From Labrys okinawensis (GTDB lineage: Bacteria; Pseudomonadota; Alphaproteobacteria; Rhizobiales; Labraceae), in assembly GCF_002982075.1 (NCBI RefSeq), contig NZ_PUEJ01000009.1:186001-250000 (forward strand): a stretch of 64,000 nt of DNA, written 5' to 3'. The notes under the pieces were generated by a model that searched no databases, had not been told where the DNA came from, and worked only from the letters and a program-made list of their open reading frames with translations. How positions within the stretch are numbered: position 1 is the stretch's first letter; each line of letters starts with the position of its first letter. Both the position numbers and the translations under genes were made by a program. Below, piece after piece: positions 15,871-24,174 of this stretch.

Positions 15871-17006
15871 GTGGCGCCGTCACCGCTGGTTTCGCTTGCC
15901 GGACTCCTTTCCTCGCCGGCGGCAGTCGCCGCTTCACCGACGGGGGAGGCCGCCTTCTTCTCGCGCTTTCGTCCGTCGCGCGGCCGGGCGATGCCGCTGC
16001 CGGCCGTGTGGATGCGGACCCGCTTCACCCGGCGCGGATCGGCGTCGAGGATCTCGAATTCGAGCTGGCCCGGTCCCTGCACGATCTCGCCGCGCACCGG
16101 CACGCGGCCGGCCAGAGTCACCAGCCAGCCGCCGAGCGTATCGACGTCGGCCTCGATCTCGTCCTCGTGCATCTCCAGGCCGATGGCGGCGGCGACGTCG
16201 TCGAGATCGGCGCGGGCATCGGCGGTGAAGATGCCTTCGCCCGAGGCGACGATCATGTCGCCATCGTCCTCGTCGTGCTCGTCCTCGATGTCGCCGAGCA
16301 CGATTTCGACGATATCTTCCATCGAGACCAGACCGTCCGTGCCGCCATATTCGTCGATCACCAGAGCGAGCTGGGTGCGGGTGGCCTGCATCTTGGCGAG
16401 CAGGTCGATCGGAGGCATCGAAGGGGGCACGAACAGGACGTTGCGCGTGAGGGATTTCACAGAACTGAGCGGGGTCGACAGGGTGATGTTGCCCAGGGCG
16501 AGGGCCGCTTCCTTGGGCGAGGGCTTGGCGGTCTCGCCGTCCCTGGCGGCTTCGCTCTCACGGACCTTGCGGCTCCGGCGTGCGGCGATGGCGGCCCGTG
16601 ACGCCAGCCAGGCCACGAAATCGCGGATGTGCACCATGCCGCGCGGATCGTCCAGCGTCTCGTTGTAGACAGGCAGGCGCGAATGGCCCGCGGTCTGGAA
16701 CACCTTGAGCAGGTCGCCCAGGGAAATGTCGAGCGGTACGGCCACGATGTCGGCGCGGGGCACCATCACATCGTCGACGCGCTTGCCGCGCAGGCCGAGG
16801 ATGTTCTTGAGCATGGCGCGCTCTTCCGGAGAGAAACTGGAATCCTCCCCGGCGCGGGTATTCTCGAGGGCGTCGGCAAGGTCCTCGCGGATGGAGGGGG
16901 CGGACCTCAGCCCGAGCGCGGACTTGATCCGTCCGAACAGGCCTTCATGCTGGGGTTCCTGGGAAACGCCGGGTTGGCTGCTACTTCGATCGTTGCTGTC
17001 GGACAT
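15867..17006 (-). CDS. CorC/HlyC-type CBS-domain protein (hemolysin family transporter-associated)
   Basis: 379 residues, soluble CorC type: no DUF21 membrane domain. An N-terminal acidic segment (EERAMLKNILGLRGKRVDDV) leads into two CBS domains (VMVPRADIVAVPLDISLGDL and VPPSMPPIDLLAKMQ) and then LVIDEYGGTDGLVSMEDIVE, the classic CBS2 signature. The C-terminal CorC_HlyC/transporter-associated domain lies at about 275-345. An extra charged tail of about 45 residues follows. Members are linked to magnesium/cobalt efflux or to protection during envelope stress. It lies between ybeY and lnt in the conserved operon. Confidence 0.92.
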   Translation of the reverse strand: MSDSNDRSSSQPGVSQEPQHEGLFGRIKSALGLRSAPSIREDLADALENTRAGEDSSFSPEERAMLKNILGLRGKRVDDVMVPRADIVAVPLDISLGDLLKVFQTAGHSRLPVYNETLDDPRGMVHIRDFVAWLASRAAIAARRSRKVRESEAARDGETAKPSPKEAALALGNITLSTPLSSVKSLTRNVLFVPPSMPPIDLLAKMQATRTQLALVIDEYGGTDGLVSMEDIVEIVLGDIEDEHDEDDGDMIVASGEGIFTADARADLDDVAAAIGLEMHEDEIEADVDTLGGWLVTLAGRVPVRGEIVQGPGQLEFEILDADPRRVKRVRIHTAGSGIARPRDGRKREKKAASPVGEAATAAGEERSPASETSGDGAT

Positions 17007-17017
17007 GGCTCTGCGCG

Positions 17018-17521
17018 CTAGCTGGCTTCGCGCAACAAGGGCGCGTCGGCATAGGGGTTGGCGATACCGAGATCGGCGAGAATGCGCACTTCCAGTGCCT
17101 CCATCACCTCGGCTTCGGCATCGGTCAAATGGTCATGGCCGAACAGATGCAGGAGGCCATGCACGGTGAGGTGGCTGAGATGGTCGGCAAAGCTCACGGA
17201 CGCCTCCTCGGCTTCCCGCGCGATCGTCTCATGGGCAAAGATGATGTCGCCCAGCATCGGCGCCGTCGCGACCGCTTCTCCCACGGCCTGCGGGAAGGAG
17301 AGCACGTTGGTGGGCTTGTCCTTGCCGCGCCATTCGCCATTGATTTGTCGGATGGAGGCATCGTCTGTGAGGACGATCGAGAGTTCGGCTCCCGGCGCAT
17401 GGGCAAGCGCCGCGACATCGACGCTCCTGGCCACGGCGCGCGTGATCAGGGCTTCGATGGCATCGGTATCCTGCCAGAGATCGCTCTCGAGAGCGATCTC
17501 GATGGTAATGGCATCGTTCAT
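17018..17521 (-). CDS. ybeY: endoribonuclease/rRNA maturation factor YbeY
   Basis: 167-residue metal-dependent RNase needed for 16S rRNA 3'-end maturation and ribosome quality control. The zinc motif H-x3-H-x5-H is complete as HGLLHLFGHDH (His121, His125, His131). The upstream NGEWRGKDKPTNVLSFP segment is also diagnostic. The start overlaps the phoH stop by four bases, giving tight co-expression with PhoH, a common functional pair. Confidence 0.96.
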   Translation of the reverse strand: MNDAITIEIALESDLWQDTDAIEALITRAVARSVDVAALAHAPGAELSIVLTDDASIRQINGEWRGKDKPTNVLSFPQAVGEAVATAPMLGDIIFAHETIAREAEEASVSFADHLSHLTVHGLLHLFGHDHLTDAEAEVMEALEVRILADLGIANPYADAPLLREAS

Positions 17522-18582
17522 GACTTGGCTTCGCCCGAAGGCTTGCTGGAATCCCTGGCCTCATAGGCCCGCACGATCTTGGCAACCAGTTCATGGCGCA
17601 CGACATCGGCGGCGTTGAATCGGCAGATGGCGATCTCGGGGATGTCTTTCAACAGGTCGATCGCTTCGATCAGGCCCGATTTCTGCCCGGGCGGCAGGTC
17701 GATCTGGGTCGGGTCGCCGGTGATGATCATGCGCGAACCCTCGCCCAGGCGGGTGAGGAACATCTTCATCTGCATCGAGGTGCAGTTCTGCGCCTCGTCC
17801 AGCAGCACCACCGAATTGGCGAGCGTGCGCCCGCGCATGAAGGCGAGCGGCGCCACCTCGATCATGCCCGAAGTCAGCCCGCGCTCGACGCGTTCCGGCG
17901 GCATCATGTCGTAGAGGGCGTCATAGAGCGGCCTGAGGTAGGGATCGACCTTCTCGCGCATGTCGCCGGGCAGGAAGCCGAGCCTTTCGCCCGCCTCGAC
18001 GGCGGGACGGGACAGGATCAGCCTGTCGGCTTCGCCCTTCTCGATCAGCGCCGCGGCATGGGCGACGGCCAGATAGGTCTTGCCGGTGCCGGCCGGGCCG
18101 GTCGCGAAGACGAGCTCGTGCTTCTGCAGCGCCCTGATATAGGCGTCCTGCGCCAAGGTACGGGCGGCAATCGTCTTCTTGCGGGTGCCGACGGAGGCCG
18201 CGCCACCGGTCGGCGCCACCTTCGGCTTGCCCTCCGGCGTGAACAGCACGCCTTGCGAGCCGGCCATGCGCAGGGCGCCGTCGACATCGCCCAGCGCTAT
18301 CTGCTGGCCGGAGCGCAGGCGCTGATAAAGGCTCTCCAGCACGCGCTTGGCCTGCTCGACGCTGTCCCGGGCGCCGCGCAAGGCGACATGGTTGCCCCGG
18401 GCCGTCGCCTCGATGCCGAGCTTGCGCTCGATGAAGGCGAGGTTCTGGTCATGCTGGCCGAACAGGAGCGTGGCCAGGCGATTATCCTCGAAGGCGGTGA
18501 CGATTTCCGCGGTGGCGTCTGCCGTCGGCAAAGATGGGGTTTGCGTTGTCATGCGTGTCCGTCGTTCCTCGTCCACTTTCAA
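17518..18582 (-). CDS. PhoH-like ATPase (YbeZ type)
   Basis: 354-residue predicted ATPase/RNA helicase-like protein of the PhoH/YbeZ family that works with YbeY in RNA metabolism. Walker A is FATGPAGTGKTYLAVAHA and Walker B is VVLLDEAQNC. The N-terminal KH-like segment includes LATLLFGQHDQNLAFIERKL. The start shown is a TTG whose codon overlaps the miaB stop and has GGGAGG 7 bases before it. An in-frame ATG at 18552 (MTTQTPSLP) is the alternative, with a poorly spaced GAGG. It lies between miaB and ybeY in the operon. Confidence 0.93.
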   Translation of the reverse strand: MKVDEERRTRMTTQTPSLPTADATAEIVTAFEDNRLATLLFGQHDQNLAFIERKLGIEATARGNHVALRGARDSVEQAKRVLESLYQRLRSGQQIALGDVDGALRMAGSQGVLFTPEGKPKVAPTGGAASVGTRKKTIAARTLAQDAYIRALQKHELVFATGPAGTGKTYLAVAHAAALIEKGEADRLILSRPAVEAGERLGFLPGDMREKVDPYLRPLYDALYDMMPPERVERGLTSGMIEVAPLAFMRGRTLANSVVLLDEAQNCTSMQMKMFLTRLGEGSRMIITGDPTQIDLPPGQKSGLIEAIDLLKDIPEIAICRFNAADVVRHELVAKIVRAYEARDSSKPSGEAKS

Positions 18583-20015
18583 GCAACGGCCTCCCGCAAA
18601 TCGGCGCCGGCCAATACGCCATGCAGCGACCAGGCACCCGTGGCCGTGATCTCGACGGGAGCCACCGTGCCGATCAGGCTGTCGTCCGCCTCGATCTGCA
18701 CGGCCTGGAGATAGGGGGTGCGGCCGGCGATTTGGCCCGGGCGCTTGCCCTTGCGATCGAACAGCACATCCATGGTGCGGCCGATGCTGGCCTGGTTGAA
18801 GGTCTTCTGCTGGCCCTCGGTCAGGGCCTGCAGCCTGGCGAGGCGCGCGGCCTTCACCGCTTCGTCGACCTGATCCGTCATGCCGGCCCCCGGCGTACCC
18901 GGGCGCGGTGAATATTTGAACGAATAGGCCGAGACATAGGTGACCTCTTCGATCAGTCGCAAGGTCGCCTCGAAATCGGCATCGGTCTCGCCGGGGAAGC
19001 CGACGATGAAGTCGGAGGAGAATGCCATGTCGGGCCGGACATGCCGAATCTTCTCGATGAGCTTGAGATATTCGGCTGCTGTATGCTTGCGATTCATGAC
19101 ATCCAGAATGCGGTCGGAGCCGGACTGCACCGGAAGATGCAGGAAAGGCATCAGCGCCGGCAAATCGCGATGGGCCTCGATCAGGGTGTCGTCCATGTCG
19201 CGCGGATGGGAGGTGGTGTAGCGCAGCCGCACCACCGGCTCGATACGGGCGAGGCGATGCACGAGCTGGCCCAGCGTCCAGGCGCGCCCGTCCGGGCCTT
19301 CGCCGTGATAGGCGTTGACGTTCTGGCCGAGCAGGCTGATCTCGCGCACGCCGGCCTCCGCCAGGCGCTCGACCTCGGCGACGATGGCAGCGACCGGACG
19401 CGAGGTCTCGGCGCCGCGCGTATACGGCACCACGCAGAACGTGCAGAACTTGTCGCAGCCTTCCTGCACGGTGACGAAGGCGGACGGGCCGCGTGCGAGG
19501 GTCTTGTCCCGGCGCGGTGGCGGCAGGATGGAGAACTTGTCCTCGACCGGGAAATCGGTGTCGACGGGCTTGCTGGTGCCATCGGCCTTGGCGAGCAGGT
19601 CCGGCAGGCGGTGATAGGCCTGGGGGCCGACGACGAGGTCGACGGCGGGCGCACGCCTTAGGATCTCCTGGCCCTCGGCCTGGGCGACGCAGCCGGCGAC
19701 GGCGATCTTGAGGTCGCCGCCCTGGCGGCGGCGCTCGTCGCGGGCCACGCGCAGGCGACCTATCTCCGAATAGACCTTCTCGGCGGCCTTTTCGCGGATA
19801 TGGCAGGTGTTGAGGATGACGAGGTCGGCCTCGTCGGGATTGGAGGTCTCCACATAGCCCGTCGGCGCCAGCGAGTCGGCCATGCGCTGGCTGTCATAGA
19901 CGTTCATCTGACAGCCATAGGACTTGATGAAGACGGTTTTGGCGCGAGTGTCCCCGGAGCCGGCGTCACCATGCGGGTTCTGCGGGCGTTCGATCTCGGT
20001 CTCGTCAGGAATCAT
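18579..20015 (-). CDS. miaB: tRNA-2-methylthio-N6-dimethylallyladenosine synthase MiaB
   Basis: 478 residues from ATG 20015 (a GTG at 20033 would add six). A radical-SAM methylthiotransferase that converts i6A37 to ms2i6A37 in tRNAs. The N-terminal UPF0004 domain has YGCQMNVYDSQRMAD with further Cys in NTCHIREKA and VAGCVAQ, ligands of the auxiliary cluster. The radical-SAM motif is EGCDKFCTFCVVPYTRG (CxxxCxxC). The C-terminal TRAM domain binds tRNA (MDVLFDRKGKRPGQIAGRT). It is first gene of the miaB-phoH-ybeY-corC-lnt run. Confidence 0.97.
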   Translation of the reverse strand: MIPDETEIERPQNPHGDAGSGDTRAKTVFIKSYGCQMNVYDSQRMADSLAPTGYVETSNPDEADLVILNTCHIREKAAEKVYSEIGRLRVARDERRRQGGDLKIAVAGCVAQAEGQEILRRAPAVDLVVGPQAYHRLPDLLAKADGTSKPVDTDFPVEDKFSILPPPRRDKTLARGPSAFVTVQEGCDKFCTFCVVPYTRGAETSRPVAAIVAEVERLAEAGVREISLLGQNVNAYHGEGPDGRAWTLGQLVHRLARIEPVVRLRYTTSHPRDMDDTLIEAHRDLPALMPFLHLPVQSGSDRILDVMNRKHTAAEYLKLIEKIRHVRPDMAFSSDFIVGFPGETDADFEATLRLIEEVTYVSAYSFKYSPRPGTPGAGMTDQVDEAVKAARLARLQALTEGQQKTFNQASIGRTMDVLFDRKGKRPGQIAGRTPYLQAVQIEADDSLIGTVAPVEITATGAWSLHGVLAGADLREAVA

Positions 20016-20211
20016 GGGTCTCGCTATTGCCACCTTTCAAGGTGCTAGGGATAGCGGTTTTCCGGCCTGATGAGAAGGGTTGAGTTGCCGCGCCCCGGCC
20101 CTTCCTGTTGGTGGGCGTTTGCGACGAGACGGCCGGCCGGATGGGTTGGCCCTTGCCGACCCGATGCGATCCCGGCACTGTGCCCCCATCCCATCGAGGC
20201 GATTCAAGCTC

Positions 20212-21159
20212 ATGCCATCTGTCGATCCCGCCGTGTTTGCTCCCGATGCCGTGGCCGAGACCACCGCGGCCCTCAATGCCGACATCGTCGCCAAGATGAG
20301 CGCTTTGCCGGATCTGTGGTCCTTCCCGCCCGAACTGATCCGCGAGACCCGGCGCCAGGGCCGGGGGATCTTCCCGCTGCAGGCCAAGAGCCCGCGGGCG
20401 CAGGTGCTGGAAATCGAGGGCAAGCAGGGCAAGGTGCCGATCCGTGTCATCGCGCCGGAAGCTGCGACCGGCGTCTACATGCATATCCATGGCGGCGGCT
20501 GGATGTTCAACCAGTCCGACTTCCAGGATGAGAGCCTGGAGAAGATCGTCGCGGCCACCGGCATGGCCTGCATTTCGGTCGAATACCGCCTGGCGCCGGA
20601 ACATCCCTTTCCCGCCGGGCCGGACGATTGCGAGGCGGCGGCGCTGTGGCTGGTGTCGGAGGGTCGCAAGCGCTTTGCCACCGAGCGTTTTTTCATCGGC
20701 GGCGAGAGTGCCGGCGCCCATCTCTCCGTGTTGACGCTGCAGCGGCTGCGCGATCGGCACGGCCTCCGGCCCTTCGCGGGAGCCAACCTCATCGCCGGCT
20801 GCTACGATCTCGGCATGACCCCGAGCGCGCGCAGTTTCGACAGGGGCAAGCTGATCCTGACGCCGCGCGACATCGCGCTGTTCGTGCGGGCCTGCGTGCC
20901 TGCCGGCGTCGATCTGCGCTCGCCCGATGTCTCCCCGCTCTATGGCAGTCTCGAGGGCATGCCGCCGGCCCTGTTTTCCGTCGGTACCTACGACGCCGTA
21001 CTCGACGACAGCATGTTCATGGCCGCGCGCTGGGAGGCTGCCGGCAATGCCACGAGCCTTAAGCTGTGGCCGGGCGGCTGCCATGTCTTCCAGGGCTTCG
21101 ACTTTCCGATGGCGCACGAGGCCTTCGCCGCCGAGATCGCCTTTTTCAACGGGCATTGA
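20212..21159 (+). CDS. HSL-family alpha/beta hydrolase (esterase)
   Basis: 315-residue cytoplasmic esterase/lipase of the hormone-sensitive lipase group. The oxyanion motif is MHIHGGGWMF, the nucleophile elbow is FIGGESAGAHLS, and the catalytic Asp and His are likely in SVGTYDAVLDDSMF and GGCHVFQGF. EYRLAPEHPFPAGPDDCEAA is the family's conserved region. The start ATG at 20212 is chosen because the coding pattern and family alignment begin there; upstream in-frame codons overlap the miaB promoter side. It is divergent from miaB with 196 bases between. Natural substrate unknown. Confidence 0.88.
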   Translation: MPSVDPAVFAPDAVAETTAALNADIVAKMSALPDLWSFPPELIRETRRQGRGIFPLQAKSPRAQVLEIEGKQGKVPIRVIAPEAATGVYMHIHGGGWMFNQSDFQDESLEKIVAATGMACISVEYRLAPEHPFPAGPDDCEAAALWLVSEGRKRFATERFFIGGESAGAHLSVLTLQRLRDRHGLRPFAGANLIAGCYDLGMTPSARSFDRGKLILTPRDIALFVRACVPAGVDLRSPDVSPLYGSLEGMPPALFSVGTYDAVLDDSMFMAARWEAAGNATSLKLWPGGCHVFQGFDFPMAHEAFAAEIAFFNGH

Positions 21160-21250
21160 CGGCAGCGCCGGGGAGCCGATTTCGGTGTCCGACGATCGAT
21201 GCTCTCGGACGGGCACGGCCTGTCCCGGTACAGAAGGCCCGATCGCCGGG

Positions 21251-21278
21251 AAAGAAAAAGGCAGGGTAATCCCTGCCT
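21251..21278 (-). terminator. intrinsic terminator after gcrA
   Basis: On the minus strand, AGGCAGGG-ATTA-CCCTGCCT is a perfect 8-base-pair hairpin with a four-base loop, followed by TTTTTCTTT. It begins about 28 bases beyond the gcrA stop and also sits at the end of the convergent esterase gene. Confidence 0.9.
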
Positions 21279-21305
21279 CTGAATGGATCGGATGGAATGG
21301 CGCGA

Positions 21306-21848
21306 TCAGGCGCGGGCGGCACGCCGCTCCTTGTCGCGCTCGCGCCGGCGGTCGAGCACCGGCTGATAGGCGATCGAGGCATGATGGGTGCAATAGGGGC
21401 CGGAAGGCCCGACACGGCTGCCGCAGAAACGGAAATCCTCACGCCCGGGGTCGCCCAGGGGCCAGCGGCACATATGCTCGCGCAGCTCCATGATGGTGAC
21501 GCGCTCGGACATCGGGATGACGACTTCCTCGACCGGGCGCAGGGCAGGTTCGGGGCGTTCTTCGATGGCGACGAGCGGCATGATCTGCGGAGCGAGAGCG
21601 GTGTTGCCCCGCACCACCGGTGCGGAGGTCTGGGTGCGGAGCGGATGCGAAGGGGCCCGCGTGGGCTTGATACGACGCTGTGGTGCCGGCGCGGGAGCTT
21701 TGGCCCGGCCAGACAAACCGAGTCTATGCACCTTGCCGATCACGGCATTGCGTGTGACGCCGCCAAGTTCTGTGGCAATGGCGCTAGCAGACAGACCTTC
21801 TGACCACAGCTTTTTCAGAAGTTCTACCCGCTCGTCTGTCCAGTGCAT
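21306..21848 (-). CDS. gcrA: cell-cycle regulator GcrA
   Basis: 180-residue alphaproteobacterial regulator that binds sigma-70 RNA polymerase and activates genes at promoters carrying CcrM-methylated GANTC sites. The N-terminal DNA-binding domain is unmistakable: MHWTDERVELLKKLWSEGLS, then GGVTRNAVIGKVHRLGLSGR. A proline-rich linker (about 50-105) leads to the C-terminal sigma-interacting domain with REHMCRWPLGDPGREDFRFC and a second Cys/His cluster (GPYCTHH). The upstream region holds a CtrA-type box and four GANTC sites. Monocistronic, with its own terminator. Confidence 0.96.
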   Translation of the reverse strand: MHWTDERVELLKKLWSEGLSASAIATELGGVTRNAVIGKVHRLGLSGRAKAPAPAPQRRIKPTRAPSHPLRTQTSAPVVRGNTALAPQIMPLVAIEERPEPALRPVEEVVIPMSERVTIMELREHMCRWPLGDPGREDFRFCGSRVGPSGPYCTHHASIAYQPVLDRRRERDKERRAARA

Positions 21849-21895
21849 CAGCCTCTCCTGCCTTCCGCCTTGTTTTCGCCCGAATTCGCTACGCC

Positions 21896-22087
21896 GAATC
21901 CTTTCCCATCAGCCACGATGTCGACAGAACATCGTTGCGCATGCACGCCATGAGCTGACAGGAGTTACGAGACGCCGCACGAGATGTCGTGCTTAACGAA
22001 GCCTTAACTACAATAGGCAGTGACTCTCGCGCAAGAGTCCTGCTGAGGCGGGGTGCGTTTTCCCCAGCTTCGGCGCCAAAGTGAGTC
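21896..22087. promoter_or_regulatory. gcrA upstream region: CtrA box and four GANTC methylation sites
   Basis: A full CtrA-type site TTAA-N7-TTAA (TTAACGAAGCCTTAAC) lies at 21993-22008, about 145 bases before the gcrA start. GANTC sites, targets of the CcrM methyltransferase, occur at 21896 (GAATC), 22022 (GACTC), 22035 (GAGTC) and 22083 (GAGTC). The middle two are arms of an inverted repeat. In Caulobacter, CtrA represses gcrA and GANTC methylation state affects transcription, so this fits conserved cell-cycle wiring. Confidence 0.7.
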
Positions 22088-22127
22088 TTTTCGGTAACAG
22101 CGGAGGGTCGATAAGTTTCCGTTTACG

Positions 22128-22988
22128 TCACGGAAGGTCTGCAAAGGGATCGACAGGAAACCAGCGGCGGACGAGGTCGGCATAGATGCCCTGCTCCCAG
22201 ATCTGGAAAAGGGCGTAGTCGATCGCCTGCTTGAGGTCACCGTCCTCGCGCCGCATCGCCATGCCGATACCGTCGCCGAAGAAGTGGCTGTCGAGATAGG
22301 GGCCGCCCGCGAAGGTGCAGCAATTGCCGGCATCCGAGCCGTTGAGCCAGAGCGACAGGCCGATGCCGTCGGCGAAGGCCAGGTCGATTTCCCCGCGCTT
22401 GAGAGCTTCGCGCAGTGCGGTGTCATTGGCCAGGGATACAAGGCTGGCGGTCTTGAGATAGGCCTTGGCATAGGCGGCATGCGCCGTGTCGGCGACGACG
22501 CCGATGCGGCGGCCGGCCAGTCCCTCCGGCGTGAAGGCCGGCAGCGGATCCTGGCGCCGCATGGCGAAACGGGCGGGGCGCATATAGTAGGGCTGGGAGA
22601 ATTGCAGCCGTTCACGGGCTTCCTTGCTCGGCACGAGCGAGGCGGCGATGACATCCGCCTGGCCCTCCTCCAGAGCTGCGACGATGGTGTCCCAGCGCCG
22701 GGCCTGAATGGTGCAGGGGACCTTCAACTGCCGGCAGACCGCGCGGGCAAGGTCGACATTGAAGCCTTCCAGGGCGCCGCTGGAGCCCTGGAAGTCGAAA
22801 GGCGGAAAATCGTCCTCGGTCAGGAAGCGGATCCGGCGTACCGATTTCAGGTCCGGCCGCTCCGGCCGCCGATGCGGATCCCACAGGCCGAAGGGGCCGG
22901 TGGAAGTCTGGGCCGCCATGGCGTCGCCTTGAAAAGGGATGGCGAGCATCAATGCGAAGAGGGGTATCGAAAGGGCGCCGAATTTCAA
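22128..22988 (-). CDS. polar amino acid ABC transporter substrate-binding protein (family 3)
   Basis: 286-residue periplasmic binding protein. A signal peptide (hydrophobic ALSIPLFALMLAIPF, cleavage near AMAAQ) is followed by a type II periplasmic fold with the SBP_bac_3 pattern: FLTEDDFPPFDF, GFNVDLARAVCRQLKV, RWDTIVAALEEGQADVIAAS, LQFSQPYYMRPARFA, and GRRIGVVADTAHAAYAKA. Two adjacent Cys (GNCCTF) near residue 234 are unusual and could form a vicinal disulfide. No permease or ATPase gene lies beside it, so it is an orphan; a sensory role is also possible. Confidence 0.88.
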   Translation of the reverse strand: MKFGALSIPLFALMLAIPFQGDAMAAQTSTGPFGLWDPHRRPERPDLKSVRRIRFLTEDDFPPFDFQGSSGALEGFNVDLARAVCRQLKVPCTIQARRWDTIVAALEEGQADVIAASLVPSKEARERLQFSQPYYMRPARFAMRRQDPLPAFTPEGLAGRRIGVVADTAHAAYAKAYLKTASLVSLANDTALREALKRGEIDLAFADGIGLSLWLNGSDAGNCCTFAGGPYLDSHFFGDGIGMAMRREDGDLKQAIDYALFQIWEQGIYADLVRRWFPVDPFADLP

Positions 22989-23130
22989 CAGCTCGTGTTC
23001 CTATTGCAGCAGGAGCCGGCAGCGTTTCCGGGCGAGGTTCATGCTGGGCTTCGGTCGGCCATCGTCTGGGCCGGGGGCGTCCGGCCCGCTCCGGGCGATC
23101 GGTTGCAAGACCGATCCTCGATCCCGCACT

Positions 23131-23721
23131 CTATCGACCCTGCATGACAGCTTCCAGGAGTGCAACCACTTCGTCCGAAGAAGCATGCAAGTCGAAGCTC
23201 GACCGCACGCGGCCGCCCCTGTCGAGCACGAATACAGTATTGGTGTGGTCGATATTGTAATTCCTGCCCGTCCCAGCCAGAATTCTTGCATCTATGCCGT
23301 AAATAACACGCAGCGCGGCGAGTTGTGCGGGATCGCCGGTCAGGCCGCGCAGATGAGGGTCGTAAGCGGCGAGGCTTGCCTTCAATTGCTCGGGCGTGTC
23401 CCGGTCGGGGTCGACGGTGATGAAGAGGGCGTTGATCCGCGCGGCATCCGGCCCGAGTTTCTTCAGGACCTGCGCGAGCAGGAACAAGGTCGTCGGGCAG
23501 ATGTCGGGGCAGTGGGTGAAGCCGAAATAGACCAGGCTCGGCTTGCCCTGCAATTCCCTGGAGTCAAAAATGCGGCCCTCGGCATCCGTCAGCTTGAACG
23601 GCTTGTCGATCAGGCCGATGGGCCTGTGCTGGGACAGGAAGAGAGCCCATAGACCAAGACCGGCAAACACCAGGAAGGCTGCGCTGCCGATCAGGTACTT
23701 TCGACGCTGGAATGCGGCCAC
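23131..23721 (-). CDS. SCO1/SenC-family copper chaperone
   Basis: 196-residue membrane-anchored thioredoxin-fold protein that helps assemble the CuA site of cytochrome c oxidase. There is one N-terminal helix (about 9-29). The copper ligands are complete: Cys71 and Cys75 in GFTHCPDICPTT and His159 in YNIDHTNTVFVL. ALFITVDPDRDTPEQLKAS is family-typical. It starts directly after the MerR gene (the MerR stop and this ATG abut), so the two are co-transcribed. Confidence 0.94.
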   Translation of the reverse strand: MAAFQRRKYLIGSAAFLVFAGLGLWALFLSQHRPIGLIDKPFKLTDAEGRIFDSRELQGKPSLVYFGFTHCPDICPTTLFLLAQVLKKLGPDAARINALFITVDPDRDTPEQLKASLAAYDPHLRGLTGDPAQLAALRVIYGIDARILAGTGRNYNIDHTNTVFVLDRGGRVRSSFDLHASSDEVVALLEAVMQGR

Positions 23722-24174
23722 CTAGCGCGGCAGGGCGTTGGCCAATCCGTCATAGCTGCGGCGCAATTCGGCCAGGGCCTCATCGATTTCACGGCGCTGG
23801 CGTTCCAGATGCTCGATCTGCTCGCGGACGGTGCTGGCGCTGATGTCGAGACTCGCCGTCTTGCCTTCACCGTGATGGGCGATCATCTCGCCGATTTCCA
23901 CCAGGGTAAAACCCAGCCGCTTACCCTTAAGGATAAGTTGCAGATGCTCACGATCACGTGCACTATAAAGCCGAGTCAGGTTGTCGCGCGTAGGATTGAG
24001 AAGGCCCTTGTCCTCATAGAAACGCAGGGTTCGCAAGGTGACGCCAAACTCTCGCGCAAGGTCACCTATTGTATAGGTGGTCGTACTATTCGTAGCGTTT
24101 TCTGTTTCTGCTACGAATACCGTCACCGGTTGGCCTTTTGTGTTTGTCGCCGACCTGGCTTCCAACTTTGACAT
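23722..24174 (-). CDS. MerR-family transcriptional regulator without cysteines (LiuR-like)
   Basis: 150 residues. The winged HTH is YTIGDLAREFGVTLRTLRFY followed by EDKGLLNP, then RLYSARDREHLQLILKGKRL. A C-terminal coiled coil (about 115-140, REQIEHLERQRREIDEALAE) gives dimerisation. There is no cysteine in the whole protein, so it cannot sense copper or other metals by Cys thiolates as CueR/HmrR do, although it is co-transcribed with a SCO gene. It looks closest to the LiuR-like group linked to acyl-CoA catabolism (from memory). Confidence 0.88.
   Translation of the reverse strand: MSKLEARSATNTKGQPVTVFVAETENATNSTTTYTIGDLAREFGVTLRTLRFYEDKGLLNPTRDNLTRLYSARDREHLQLILKGKRLGFTLVEIGEMIAHHGEGKTASLDISASTVREQIEHLERQRREIDEALAELRRSYDGLANALPR

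Noticed and set aside
20005..21393. Minus-strand frame of 462 codons opposite the esterase gene
   Set aside because: Spans the miaB promoter side, the esterase and the gcrA terminator; no motif, and a strong terminator lies inside it.
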